Source: Aquila chrysaetos chrysaetos
Lineage: Eukaryota; Chordata; Aves; Accipitriformes; Accipitridae
Length of the DNA stretch: 64,000 nt
Reading direction: 5' to 3'
NCBI RefSeq assembly: GCF_900496995.4
Contig: NC_044029.1
Coordinates: 3,906,001-3,970,000, forward strand
The notes under the pieces are model-generated. The model was not told the origin of the DNA. It saw nothing but the letters and a program-made list of their open reading frames with translations, and did not search any database. The position numbers and the translations under genes were made by a program. Below are positions 25,301 to 37,040 of the stretch, piece by piece (positions within the stretch are counted from its first letter, which is position 1; each line of letters opens with the position of its first letter).

Positions 25301-26018
25301 CCACTTAGCAGTTATTGCCTGGCTCCAAGCGCAGACCTGGATGCCTGGGGCGACCAGGGGACCGTGCTCCAGCCCCTTCTGGCAGCTCCTGGACACCAGG
25401 CGAGGCTTTGCCAGATGCTGCTGTCGTGTCCCTAAAACATCTGGCGGAGGCAGAAATTAATGCAGCTCTTTTCAGTGTGACTGCCGCCCCCTCAGGCTCT
25501 TCTGGGGTGCTCGCGCCGGCAAATCTCGTATTGCCTCTTGTCAGGGTCCCGTGTGCCTTTGCCTGCAAGGGGGCACTGGATATTTTGAGCAAGACACCGG
25601 CACTAGGTCATCCTGCACTGTCATTACTGGAATGCGTTGAACTGACCGATTTCCAGGCCCAGGTGTATTCAGGGAGGGCTGAGGCAGGTGCCTGCCAAAT
25701 GAAGGCAATAACAGTTTCCAAACAAGGTATAAAAACTTGTAGCGCAGCCCCCAGAGTTCAGCTTCCGTTTATATTTAGAAGCTAATAAAATCAAAGTTTG
25801 TATACTGCATCTCACTGACAGATGCGCCACAGGTCGTTTTTCCAGAGATATAGATAGAGGTGTAGATATACAGATATATGAGAGAATCAATATGTATCAA
25901 TATTTTCTTGTATAAGTGCTTTTTGACATGGGGCTAGATATCCAGGCTGACTTTGCAGTGTCAGTAGGCTTCTTAAGCATGGTGCTGTGCAGTCCCTGAC
26001 CGCTTTGCTGGTTTGCAG
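22398..26018 (+). other. NTN4: NTN4 intron 9 (3,621 bp)
   Basis: Donor gtaggt, acceptor gctggtttgcag. It contains AT-rich unique sequence with two related 24-bp segments near 22719 and 22820, the second containing an octamer (ATTTGCAT, 22834-22841). A GC-richer stretch lies at 25000-25600. No exon or known repeat seen. Confidence 0.86.
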
Positions 26019-26155
26019 GCTTGGAGTACCTCGTGGCAGGACATGAGGACATCCAAACGGGCAGACTCATCGTCAACATGAAAAGTTTTGTCCATCAGTG
26101 GAAGTCGGCTCTTGGAAGAAAGGTCCTGGAGATTTTGAAAAGAGACTGCAACTAG
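26019..26155 (+). CDS. NTN4: NTN4 exon 10, coding part: end of NTR module and stop
   Basis: After acceptor tttgcag the exon completes Gly (G|GC) and encodes LEYLVAGHEDIQTGRLIVNM, then KSFVHQWKSALGRKVLEILK and RDCN, with a TAG stop at 26153-26155. The last NTR cysteine lies second from the C-terminus, as in netrin-4 of other vertebrates. All seven exons sum to 1,023 nt, that is 340 residues and a stop, which agrees with the expected length of the C-terminal half of a roughly 630-residue netrin-4. Confidence 0.97.
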
Positions 26156-27735
26156 AGGTGCGCGACCGCCTAGGGCACTTCTTTATGCACAAAATGCAAC
26201 AGCCTTCACAGAGAGAAGACCTCTAGGATGAAAACTGGAATGTAAGAAAATAGTGCCAAAACGTGTAGCGAGGCATTCAGAGTTGTAGGCGCTGTCTAAT
26301 TTAACCCTTCCTGGCCAATGTTCATTCACTCGCCTGTAGCTTCCTTGCCAGGGGCTCTCCCGAGCCCACCTCATCGTTACGTTGAGGGAAACAAGAGGAA
26401 GGGCGATGTTGGAGCAACTCCTCTGAAGCCACTGATCGCCCCAGACTAAATTGCCACTCTAGAGAAGGAACGAATGCCCACGAGCTACAGCTGAGAAGCA
26501 AACCAGCGCTGCCGGTGCCACCAGCGCAGATCCCGGGCGACTGCCAGAGGCGCCCAGAGGATGCCGCGGGGAAGGCGGCGGGCAGATGCTGGCAGCAGCG
26601 TGGCGGTGACGACCGCTCTTTAAAAACACCCCGTCGGCTTAGGACACGGCACCCGTCAAAGAGAACCCGACGCCTCTTGCTTTTAACCTGGTCGCCCCGC
26701 TGAGGGTTTCAGGGGCTAAATTCTCTGCCGGTGCTGGCGAGGACGGAGCTGCTGGAGTGAATCGAATCCCTCTGCCTCGGCACAAGCGCGACGCAGGGCA
26801 GAAGCCGGTTGTCCACCCACTTCATGGCCGCAGAGAAGAGCCAGCTCCGGAGGGTGCAGCGCCTCTGAGCTTTTGTCCTTGAAGTGTTAAAAAATGAACC
26901 TAGCCCTAGTGTAAATATTTCAATGTATAAAGCACTTTACTGCCTGCCACTTCACGGTGCGGGAAGTCTAATTGTGTTGGGGAAAGAAGAGGTTGAAGGT
27001 GGCACATGAAAAAACTCCCTGAAACAGAAGCACTCCTGATGACCCCCCCCAGTTGGACGGCGTTAATGGTATAAAGGGAACGGCCAGCCTGGCACTGGCC
27101 ACTCAGAGTATCTGAGGATGCAATCTGAAAGATAAAAGTATTTGCACTGAAGTCCCAGCTTCAGACCAGCACTTGGACCCCGTGGGCAGGACTCCAGCGA
27201 GACTTCGCAAACAGTGTGAGAAGAAGAAGAGACTTTGAGATAAAAAATGCAACTGCCAGAGGAGAAAAACTCTGCCTGCAGGAAAAGGAGTGGATGCGGA
27301 GAATGGAAAGGACTCGCGTTTGCATATCACAACCCAGCGATTCATGGTGGGCCTGGAGTTTATTTTATTTTTATGTTAGTATTTAAAACTGAACATTTTA
27401 TTTGTTTTCCTCTGTGTTACTGTTTGCAGTATATACACATTATACTTCCTCATTAACACCAGCATGGAATATAGCAGTTTACTGCAGTTTTCAGCACTAA
27501 AATATATCTTTTCTGTAAAGCATCTTTAAACCACATTGCAAAGAGTGTATTCTGTTCATGAGCGTGAGGGGAAAGAAAAGGAAGACATACAACACCAGAA
27601 AAGTCACGAGTCTACCAATCCACTTTACATATGTGTTTTTCTTGCAAGGTCCTGTGGACTCACAAAAAAATGTTACTATTTTGGTAATTTGTTTTTATAT
27701 CTCATGTATGTAATAAATACAATATGATTTCAACA
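26156..27735 (+). other. NTN4: NTN4 3' untranslated region
   Basis: About 1.58 kb follows the stop codon. The first 700 bases are GC-rich and the last 450 are AT-rich, with an ATTTA-containing U-rich part at about 27357-27410. No intron signal is needed. The 3' end is set by the AATAAA described separately; the exact cleavage base is a guess within about 20 bases. Earlier weaker signals, such as TATAAA near 26926, could produce short forms, but nothing here proves this. Confidence 0.75.
27712..27717 (+). terminator. NTN4: Poly(A) signal of NTN4
   Basis: Canonical AATAAA in the context gtaataaatac, about 1.56 kb after the stop codon and followed by a U-rich/C-rich stretch. It is the first perfect AATAAA after the coding sequence that I see on this strand. 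Confidence 0.7.
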
Positions 27736-30700
27736 TCTTCATCTCCTGTTACTGCTTACGCCACTGGCAATGCAGTCTTCATGCCTGCGCTAAATTGAGC
27801 AGCGAAGATGGTGCTGGGTGAGGAGAAGCTGCCATGGGAGATATTTTCCTCTCTGGGAGGGTAACATTCACCATGTGGTAAAAAGCCAAGTAGCATGGAT
27901 GGCTCACAGAAATCCCATTTCACCTCTGTTTTGGGAGGCTTCTAAGCTCTTCTTATAAAAAGGGGAATTGTACCTAAATATTTTCAAGGCTGGCCAGATC
28001 CTTGTATCCACACAGGCCTGATGGCTGAGCTGCAGAGCAGTTACCCATAAGACCAAGCTGGGGACGGCGGAAATCAGGCTCGCTCCCTACATTTGGAACT
28101 GTAAAGGAAAAAAAAAAAAAAAAAAAAAGGCTGTGGGAAACGAGTGCCGTGGCAAAAGGTCTATGAAAACACCGCAGAGTGAAGTCAAGCATCAGAAATG
28201 AGTGGCCAGGGGGTCGAGGCGTAACCCGCAGCACGGGCAGCAGCTCCCTGGGAGGAAGGTTAGTCGGTGACGGCCGGGGCACCACGCTGCGGCAGCACCC
28301 ATCTCCCGGCGGAGGAGAGGGCAGGGAAAGGCTCCTGGTGCCGAGACACTTGGAGACTAAAAGCCTCCAATATCTCCGTTTCGATTTGAAACTTGAGAGT
28401 TTTACCTGCTTGAGGTATTTTTAGCTTAATCTTATTTTAATGCCATTAAAACAGCATTTGCAATGGCTCGTTGATTAACGTGGCATCGTGGAAGCTGGAG
28501 GGTGTGAGCGGAGAGGTCCGCAGTCCCGGCTGGCCTGAGCACCACAGGGAACCGGGATGGCTCTGGCGGCAGACGCTGCTTATGGCACCTTGTCTGAGCC
28601 CTGTCGTAGTCTTGGGTCTGGCACTGATGGTTTTACAAAGGAAAGGGTTTAACTTCCCTAGGGCAATTCTGCCCATGAAAGACTTCTGCGAGGGGATTTT
28701 GGCTGGAAGGAGAAATGTCCTTTTACAGAGAGGGCGAGCTGGATATCCCTCCATCCATATGAGATCACCTCACAGCGACAAGATGGCCAGCCAAGCCCTT
28801 CTCAGTGAGAAAAGCTTGTTTGGACAGTAAATCTTTGCAACTGAGTGAGTTTATGGAAGCAGCCCGCTTGGTTTATCTGTTTAATCCCATCTGTTACATG
28901 TATGAGACTAGGATGTCTGTCCCTGCCCACCCGAGGAGGAGATTTATTGCTTGACAGCTCCAGGAGTACCAATGCCTTGACCAGTCCAGCTGTGTGACAA
29001 AAATCGGTGGCAGGAAAACCAACCTGGTCATAATCAGAGTTGGCAGCAGCATCCACAAAAGGGTCTTTTCTTCCAGACATACCCCGAGGGCCTTACAGAC
29101 GAGAGCTGCTGATGCTGGCAGCTCCCCAGAGACCCAGCAGCCCCTCTCTGGACTGTGCTGCTCCTGGCAAGAGGAGAGCAGAGGTGAGTGCCGGGGTTTC
29201 AGGGACCAAATTGGTGATGGTGGCATCAGGAGCTGCAGCAGCTCTCCCCAGAGCATCCCTCGTGCCTCACCTGCACATAAAGAGCTGAAGAAAGCACAGT
29301 AGGTAGAGTCTTCAACCATCCCGGCTTCCAACGCAGGAGGCTAGACGTAAGCAGTGGCCGGGGGTCAGCGATAGGGGCTGGGGCCGGCTGGCAGAGCCCC
29401 CACGCTCCTGGTTGTCGGTCAGCATTGCAGGAGTGACTCTCCGCTGGTGACGTGCACTTGGTTTGGGGGAAGTAAAGCCGGTGTCTTGGAGCCAGCTACC
29501 GCCACAACAGAGACCCTAAGTATACGTGGCAATAGAGTCCTTCCAGTGTATCGACGTAGGATCCAAACCTGTATTCCCCCGAGGCACTCGCAGGAGTCCT
29601 CTTTCGCTCTTTCTGGTGGGTTCGCACATGAGCTCTCGACAGATGCTTTGGCACAGAGCGGGGAACGCCCAGCCCCAACAACAAGTTTTCAGTCCCTCCT
29701 TGCACCCTCCGAGCCCAAATCCTGTGCCGTGAGGGTTGTCAGGACCAGGCACTAAGCCAAATACAGCACACTGCTGCGCCAGCGAAGCTTTCTCCACTGC
29801 CCTCTGCCACCGCTGCTGCTTGTGGAAGAAAGCAGGATGAGCCACCCAGATCTGCCCGTTAATTTTCACTAACCTGAAGCCGGGTGCTTGGAGGAGGGTG
29901 TACTCAGAGATGTCCTCGGAGAGGTCACCTTACGCACCCGACTGCTCGCTAGTAAACATCTCCAGACGGGGTGAGCGCTCCCCGGCTCTGCAGGGCCTCT
30001 GGGATGGGTCCCATTGCCCAGCCCATTCATCGGGAAGCAGGAGGTGACCGGACAGAGGTGTTTGGATGAAACGTCTGGTTTTATTCCGCTAAAGAGCATT
30101 TTTCACTTCGGACCACCTCAACAGACACCAGCCATGCCTACAGGCTGCGAGTGCCGGCAGGGATGGGGGAGAAGTCGCCTGCAGCCCCGGCCGCATCCTT
30201 CCCCGCAGCGGCAGCTGCCCGTAGGGCGACTGGGCAGCACGTGGAACCCAGCAGCGTGTCCCCCACCTCCCAGGACCTGCTACTGGTGGAGACCTCCTCC
30301 GTCCTCGACACCTCCCAGACCAAAAGGCACGGCGAGAGCTGGGAGAGGGCTCGGGGCTGCGCCGGCTGCTCGTGCGTGGGGCCCATTCGGCCAGCCGTTG
30401 CTCGCCCCAGAGGAATGTGATCTTGCAGTGGCAGTGGAAAATTACAGGCATGTTTAATATAGTTGCTCCGGCAGGCTAAATCTTCTGGGATATGACCATG
30501 TTGCTGAGAATGACTGAACATCTGGTACTACCGGCCTGCCTAAATGGAAAGCTGGGCTGGTATGGGTAACCATAACAACTTGGGAACAAATAGCTGCAGT
30601 GTATTTTTTTTCTTTAATCTTTATTTTTAGTTATCGTATTGACTTCAGTATCAACACTGGATAGAATAAACATCTCAAAAATGTCCGGTGGCTGCTGCCC

Positions 30701-32189
30701 CAGCATCCAGAGGAGACCTCTCTCTGATAAGGCAGGAGGAGATCGGCTGTCTGTGGGTCTTCTGGGCTGATGTGTTGATTTTTTGATGACGGTGTTTTCA
30801 AAGCATGCCCTTGCCCAGAGGTCACAGCTTCTTGCCGCTCTTTTCCCACAGTTCAGCACAGAAACATCACAAATGCCTTTTATTGCTTCAAGGGAAGGCA
30901 GTGAGCCCTCGGCAAGCCTCAGAGGCTGGGAAATGCACTATATATGGGAAACTTGTTGGCATATCGAAAACGTTAGCGTGGCCGAGAGGCCAACGTGCCA
31001 CGGCAGGCATCGGGAGAGCCGCTCTCTGTGCCCAGCCCAGCTCCAGGTTGTGCCCTTCTCCTCACTTCTCCATCACTCTGGTGGGTCCTTTGGAGCAAAA
31101 ATAATGCTAGGCTGCTTGCAGGTGTGATGTGCTCATGGGTGCGATGTGCTCACAGATGTGATGCACTCACGGGTATGCTTAAGCCCAACTGATGCTCGTA
31201 GCCCAGGGAAAATTTTGTCATGCCCAAGCCTTGTTCCCTGCAATGCAATCTGCAGTTCAAGGCATCTCCAAGCTCTACCTGGATGCTTTCTTAGCAGTAG
31301 AAGATGCATAAAAGAAGTTTATCGGGGTGCTGAGAGGTCTAAGGAGGGTATAGGTGTGGGTGCGGGTGTGTGTAAGTGCGTTCCCACGGGACTGCTCGCT
31401 GCTTCATTTCCCAGATTGTGTTTTCTCTGCTCACATCTCTGAGCTCCCCCTGACCGGGCAGGTTGCCCACACTGCCAGCATGTCTTTCTTTGGCCTCTTC
31501 TCTCAGTCTTAGACGTAGAAGTTATATACACTTATTGAGCAGAGGACATGGATTTTAAGTCACCTGGAAATCAGGGCTGGCAAAAGGCCTCAGATCTGTG
31601 TGAAAATTGCTGAGAAGAATAAAATTGCTTCCTAAAACCAACATTAGCGAAGTTTCCCTGAGCTGACTTGCTGTGGATGTGGATATGCACCCTTTTAGCA
31701 GGTGCAAAACACGGTCCAGCCCCAGGTGCAGGACACACGCTGAGGTACTCAAACACAGGAAAACCAGTTCAAAACCAAGCAACCGTCCATTAGGCTGGCG
31801 TTTACCTGGAGTAAAGAACATTCCTCACTGTATTTCCCATGCCTGATTCGCACGTCATCCCTATCTGGTTCAGTAGGTGATATTTCTAACGTTATAACGT
31901 TAAAATATATACCTGTAAAAACCGTAGTTGCTCTCAGTGCCTGATCTTCATTGGAACTCTCCTTTGTTTGCATCAGGTGCAACTCGCGTCTGGACCTTGA
32001 GCATTTGTGCAGCCTCCATGTGGTCAAACCTGTCACATAATCTCTACTTGGGCTTTACCTGAGTAACACCTGTAGGAGAGAAGGAAACGTTATTTCGGGT
32101 ACACAAACAAGGACTTGAGATTCGCCCCACCTACCGTGAGGTGTCGGTGGTGGTGCAAGGATCCCCTGATCCCATCAGGGTTGCAGAAG
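27736..32189. other. Intergenic sequence downstream of NTN4
   Basis: No gene recognised. A 21-base A run lies at 28108-28128, and an approximately 18-bp threefold imperfect tandem repeat (units like tgtgatgtgctcac) lies at 31121-31174. The GC-rich part at 28990-30420 carries overlapping chance frames on both strands. I see no CR1 or LTR here. Confidence 0.65.
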
Positions 32190-33270
32190 AGACCCAGGAG
32201 CACCCCGAGGGGGCTGTTATAACAGCCCGACGGCCCCGCAGGGGCAGGTCGGCGGGCAGGAAGATGCACAGGTCCTTTTGTAGCTCCGAGAGCATCACCG
32301 AGATGCGGGCAAATGCAGGGACAAGGGACCCCGGCGGTGGGAGACGAGGAAGGCTCAGCCATCGCTGCCGTCGCCCCTTGCTCAGCACGGCCGCCCAGAA
32401 TCGATCAGCCCCTTCGCCCAGAGACCTGCAATCGGGGCGGGGGGGGGGATCGTTTCTTGACCTGTCCTCAAAAAGGCCCCCGGAGCCGCTGGGGTGACTG
32501 GAAGAGGGAGGCCGATTCGAGGGAGCCCGAGCCTGGTGACCGCAACGCATGCAGATAGCAGCCACCGAAGGAGTTTGAAAACGCTCACGCGGAGCTGTGT
32601 GCGCAAACTAGACGTGCTCAGAGCCGCTCTGCAGCGCGAACAACCCCCGTCTGTGCCGTCAAACGCCTCCGAAACAGACGTTTCGGTAGGGATGCCGGCC
32701 CTCGGCAGCCCTAGGGCTGGGGGGTCAGGAGGGGACGAAGTGGCACGGGCCAGAGCTGTGCCAGGAGCCGTGCTAACAGCTTGGCGGTACAGACGATCAC
32801 CTTCCAGTGCCCGGAAAAGTTCCTGAAAACTATGTCATTTATTCGCATGTCCGTACCTCCGGAGAAGCAGCACATCCTGCCCCGTGACTTGGCCCCGGCC
32901 GCAGCCAACAGCTACAAAGGCAGGAGGAAAAAAACAACAACAAGAAAACAGAAGCCAAGTTATGCAGCGGGGCGGGGTGGTGGAAAATATTTCCCTGGTC
33001 GCGGCGGGTGACTGGCAGAAACCCCGAAATGCACTGTAAATACAATGCGATGCAGCACGGACAAACAGCCGGTCCTCGGCGCGACGCCCCGCGGCAGCAC
33101 GCCGGGAAGCGGGGACGATGGCGGTGCCGGTGGGACGGACCAGTACTCCCAGTCCTGCTCGGGGACGTAAACAGGACACCCCACCCCGGGGCTGATAGCC
33201 ATCAGCTGGACGGGGCAGAAGAGGGAAGAGGCCGGGTCCCCGCTGCGTCCCGCTCACCTCTGAAATGACA
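32190..33270. promoter_or_regulatory. Orphan CpG island, intergenic
   Basis: Counting by eye, about 1.1 kb carries roughly 90 CpG at about 60% G+C, close to the number expected without CpG depletion, while the flanks are depleted. Such islands usually mark promoters or stable regulatory DNA. No known coding sequence starts here. On the minus strand a good donor (cagag|gtgagc, GT at plus 33257-33256) sits at the edge, and a second donor-like site (acg|gtaggt) lies at 32134. These could belong to a minus-strand non-coding transcript, or be chance. Open frames on both strands (up to 197 codons) follow from the base composition. Confidence 0.5.
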
Positions 33271-36200
33271 GAGCAATATTCCAAATGACAAAATACAAGC
33301 AATATTGCAAAGCGCTTGAAGACCGAAGGCCGAGAGGAGGAGACAGCCCGGGGGACTTCTGCCGCAGACTGCAGTGGGGTCTGCTCCCTCGCCCGTGCTT
33401 CGTGCTGGTGACTGTTTAACTTAGACACATTAAAAGCAGTAACGACCGAATTCTTCTGAGCAAAAAAGGACTTATAATTGGATAATGGCCACTGAGCGTC
33501 AGTAGCTGGGTTGCCTAATGCCTGAAGGAAAGCATGAGAATTTTTCTTCCACCCACAGACCTATTTGAAGCTGACAAGGTCCTGCTCTCTGCAATTCCCA
33601 TTAATTTTACTGCCAGGCTTCAAGATTTATGACAGCTTTGTCTGACATTCATGTGGCAGACAGGTATTGTTACATGCCGACATAACCCAGGTAGCAGCCA
33701 CGGGTTGTTCTCTACAAATGACTGCACTCCAGTCAGCTTTGGAAAACTCCCAGCTTTTGTACAGGGAAATATTAAATAAATGAGAATCACTTTAAATTCC
33801 AGTCTGCCTTTCCACCCTCAGGGAAGCCCTACACATGCCAGACAACAGGGATTGCTGCTCATCCTGTATTCAAACAGCAGGCAAGCTTAAATCCTTAGAA
33901 ATCCTTGAATACCCGGCAGATGATGACATAAACCAAGGACATACCATACCTGTCATTTAAACCCTCCATGATTTGGAAAAAATCAAACACGCAGCAGTTA
34001 TATTAGCCAGGAGCAAAGGAGTAACTGGCTGGCATCCTCGTTCTTCTCCTTCCAGGACTCTGTTTTCTCTAGCTGTGCAGAGTCTTTTTTTTTTTCTAGA
34101 TAACATCCAGAATAGAGAGAAAACAAATAGAACTAAAATAGCAACAGTACAAGAGAAAATACCATCAGGAGTTCCTGTTCACAAGGCTATCCTGGCATTT
34201 ATCTGGGGCTGTTGACATATTTAACAGCCATCCGGTCTCCGCCAGCTGGATGCCAGCTTCAAGCTCAAATCCACAACCGAGATAACTTCTTGCTTCATGC
34301 TACAATTTCTGCACTGTTCTTTTTCCTCTAGCTGAGTTAGCAGCGTAGCGTATCCTGAAGGACAGCTTATCCAAAGGCATCCTGAAAAATAAACCTATAT
34401 GGCTAATCCCTGAGTTTCCCTCACCTGGGGAAGCAAGGATTTTGCTTCCATGTTATGTTAAGGATGTTTTTTTCCAAGTGAATCGCAATGAAGAAAGCCT
34501 GTTGCTTTGCTGATGAAGGACTGTGGGTGTTACCATGATTTTAGTATAGTTTCTGAAATCATCTGAATGTTTCTTCATTATACTGAGGAAACATTTTCAT
34601 TTTAATTATCTGTAGTCCATGGAGATACATCCATGGAAAAATGCTGGGGAGTAATAGGACCGTAGTCTTCCCAATTCCCCCTCCCCAGTAGGTGCAGCAA
34701 TGGCACCCAGCTTGTTGGTGGAGGCTGGTACTGGGTTATACTAGGTGCTGCCCAAAGAGGTTTTCCCCCAAAGACTGCAGGGTCTGAGGGCTCCAGGGAG
34801 ACCAGGGCTTGGGGGAGAAGCATTGTCCCCCCTGTCCTGCTTGGAGGATTTTATTTTCCTTCCCTGGCATTACTCAGGAGCAGAGCAGGGCTGGGCTTTC
34901 ATGACCAGCAGCGCTCTCGTGGCGAGACCACCACAACTCTCACTTGCCGCGGTCCTGACGCAGATTTTGCGGAGGGTCGACAGCCCGTCCCCTCCACCAG
35001 CAGACCACCATCGAGCAGCAAACGCCCCGGGGCAGGGACAGAGCCACCGGGTGGCTGCAGGAGCCCAGGTCCCGGGGAGCACGTGAGCTGGCACCCAGCC
35101 TGCTCTCCTTGCTGCGCCTTGAATAAACGCTATTTTAATAACGAGCCAGAAAGGTTACCGACTCATCCTTTCTCTTCCAGTTAAGGAAATGAATTGGTCA
35201 ATTATCTTAAGCATCACTTAACTCAAAAAAACCCCAAAGATTCCTGTCAAGGGATCCACTGTGCTGCCCGTTATAAACTGAGAAACAACCTTCAGGTATC
35301 AGTTCCCAGCCAACACAGCATTTGTATGTGTTATAATTAGATACTGGTTTTGTTGCTGCACAGTCCTGCGGTTACGGTGCTTTCCACTGTAAACCCACTC
35401 GAACTGTGTGACTTGGCCAATGACTCTGACCTTTTCTCATCGATGAAATACAATATAAGTTATTTTTGAGAGAGCTGGTGCCTCTGCGTGCTTTGTTTCC
35501 CTTGATGCTGTCATGCAACCATGATTACTTTATTAAGCAGAGGGGGAAATAACAACAGTGGCCTATTGTAGTATATACTGGGAAAGAATATTTTTTTTTT
35601 AATGCACGTGGTACACAAAAAAATCCATTCTGACTCTGTATCATGTTATGTGACGACAAGAGAGGGAAGAAACAGAGATAGCTACCCTTCCCGTGCAAAC
35701 AGACAAAACATAACACAGTGAATAAAATTTCTCCTTGACCGTGCCTCCCTCACATTCACAGCCTTGGAGCCCTCCGGTAACTTTAGCTGCCGATAACGGT
35801 GGCAGCTCTGCCCAGGACGATGGTGAATTCCAGGTCCCCGTGCCGTGCCCATCCCTTCAACGCTCGCTGCCTTGGGAAGGTCCCTCCTGGCACTGGCTGC
35901 TGTCACATCCTTCACGCAGGAACGCCACAGCGGGTACTTAGAGCTGATCATCTGCCACAGTCGCAGCGGCTCGACGCACGTTTCAAGGCACCCTCGCACA
36001 CGCAGCAGTCCCGCCGGGGGACATCCCTGCAGCAGCCCCCATCCGGGGGTGCAAGGGCAGCGCTGGTGCTGAGGCTGAGCACGGGATGCTCTGCTTTTGC
36101 TGGGTGTCGGGGTGCCGGGGCCCTTCTCCAAACCTGTGACTGCAAAAAACAGAGACAGAGAAGGAGATGAAGTGATAAGAACGTCCAAATGGGACAGGGC

Positions 36201-36749
36201 TGATCGCTGTAGGCAGAAATGCCCCAGCTATGCATGAGTACCGTGCATGGGAATTATGAGCTTCTCGGAAGAGAGCGTCTAAAAATATCCTTTTAAAAAG
36301 AAAAGAAAAGTAGCAAACATTGGTTGGTGGCAAGAAGAACTTATAGGAAGACATCAAGTATGGCAAAAAACCTGGAAGTGGGCAAAAAAGACCACTGCTC
36401 AAAAACCACCTCTGATAACCTAGCAGGAGCTGGTACCCAAGGGCTTGAACACTTCAAAGAGCTGAATATCCATAAGTCTTGTTTTGCTTTCCATTACAAA
36501 ACATCCAGTCACATTACAAAAAGTGAAAAGCTTGCAGTTCATGTTTAGTAAGCACTTTCCTTGGCGGTTATGAAAGGTGAACACGCATCGGGGAAACTGA
36601 GCAGCAGCCTCAGCACAGGTGCCCAAAGACTTGTCTTTTTTTTTTTCAACTGTCCCTCTCGATTTAGTAAAAAGTGTCACTCCTTGACGTGTACCTTCTT
36701 TCACCTCTTCCCTTAGCCCATCGCAGACACAAGGCTGATACGATAGCCC

Positions 36750-37040
36750 TCCAAACCGCCGCTCCCCAAAGGCAGAAATGGTTTCGCCCCCACCACGATC
36801 TGACCCCGCTTGGGTCAGGGGCCGGCTCCTGCCTGCAGCCAGCTGGGCGCCAGCGGGGAACGATGCCCGCAATGGGAACAGTGGCCTGACTGGCATCTCG
36901 CCGGCCTTGCTCCCGGGCAGCCGAGGGCACAGCTCAGCTCCTCGGGTTGAGTCCCGTGCCGAAGGTCCGCGGGGCGAATTGCACCGCGCTACCCGGCGCT
37001 CCGCGGGAGGCACGGATGTGCGGCCGTGGGGCCGCAATTT
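36750..37040. promoter_or_regulatory. Small CpG-rich block
   Basis: A dense group of CpG (about ten in the 60 bases at 36961-37020) in otherwise CpG-poor intergenic DNA, including ccgcgg sites. It may be a small CpG island, a regulatory element, or a remnant of a GC-rich repeat. No start codon or splice site ties it to a gene. Confidence 0.3.

Larger units (their letters stand above)
1..27735 (+). other. NTN4: Netrin-4 gene, 3' part (exons 4-10, introns and 3' UTR)
   Basis: Seven exons with canonical GT-AG borders join without a frame break into 340 residues plus a stop. The order is end of laminin EGF 1, EGF 2, EGF 3, a linker and a netrin (NTR) module, which is the C-terminal architecture of netrins. 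Key stretches such as CQHNTEGQHCQRCKPGFYRD, KPGVAG, GYWGFG, EPAWGWED, LSAHDKG and LVAGHEDI are typical of netrin-4 and not of netrins 1-3. Exon numbers are inferred from the ten-exon mammalian gene. The start codon, signal peptide, laminin N-terminal domain and first half of EGF1 lie upstream of base 1. Known role of the family: a secreted basement-membrane protein that binds laminin gamma chains and affects laminin polymerisation, vessel growth and neurite growth. The gene is intact as far as visible, with no frameshift or premature stop. Confidence 0.95.

Noticed and set aside
28108..28128. A21 run as the tail of a retroposed mRNA
   Set aside because: The upstream sequence shows no gene-like content, no poly(A) signal in the right place and no flanking duplication.
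32059..32134. Minus-strand micro-exon suggested by an acceptor (ctctcctacag) and donor (gtaaag) 11 bases apart, next to a donor at 32134
   Set aside because: The implied intron of about 63 bases and exon of 11 bases are too small to believe without transcript data.
35682..36188. 168-codon minus-strand open frame
   Set aside because: No domain, no signal peptide and no exon borders that form a gene; likely chance.
36420..37037. 205-codon minus-strand open frame
   Set aside because: It spans a CpG-rich block that is poor in stop codons. The translation matches no family I recognise.
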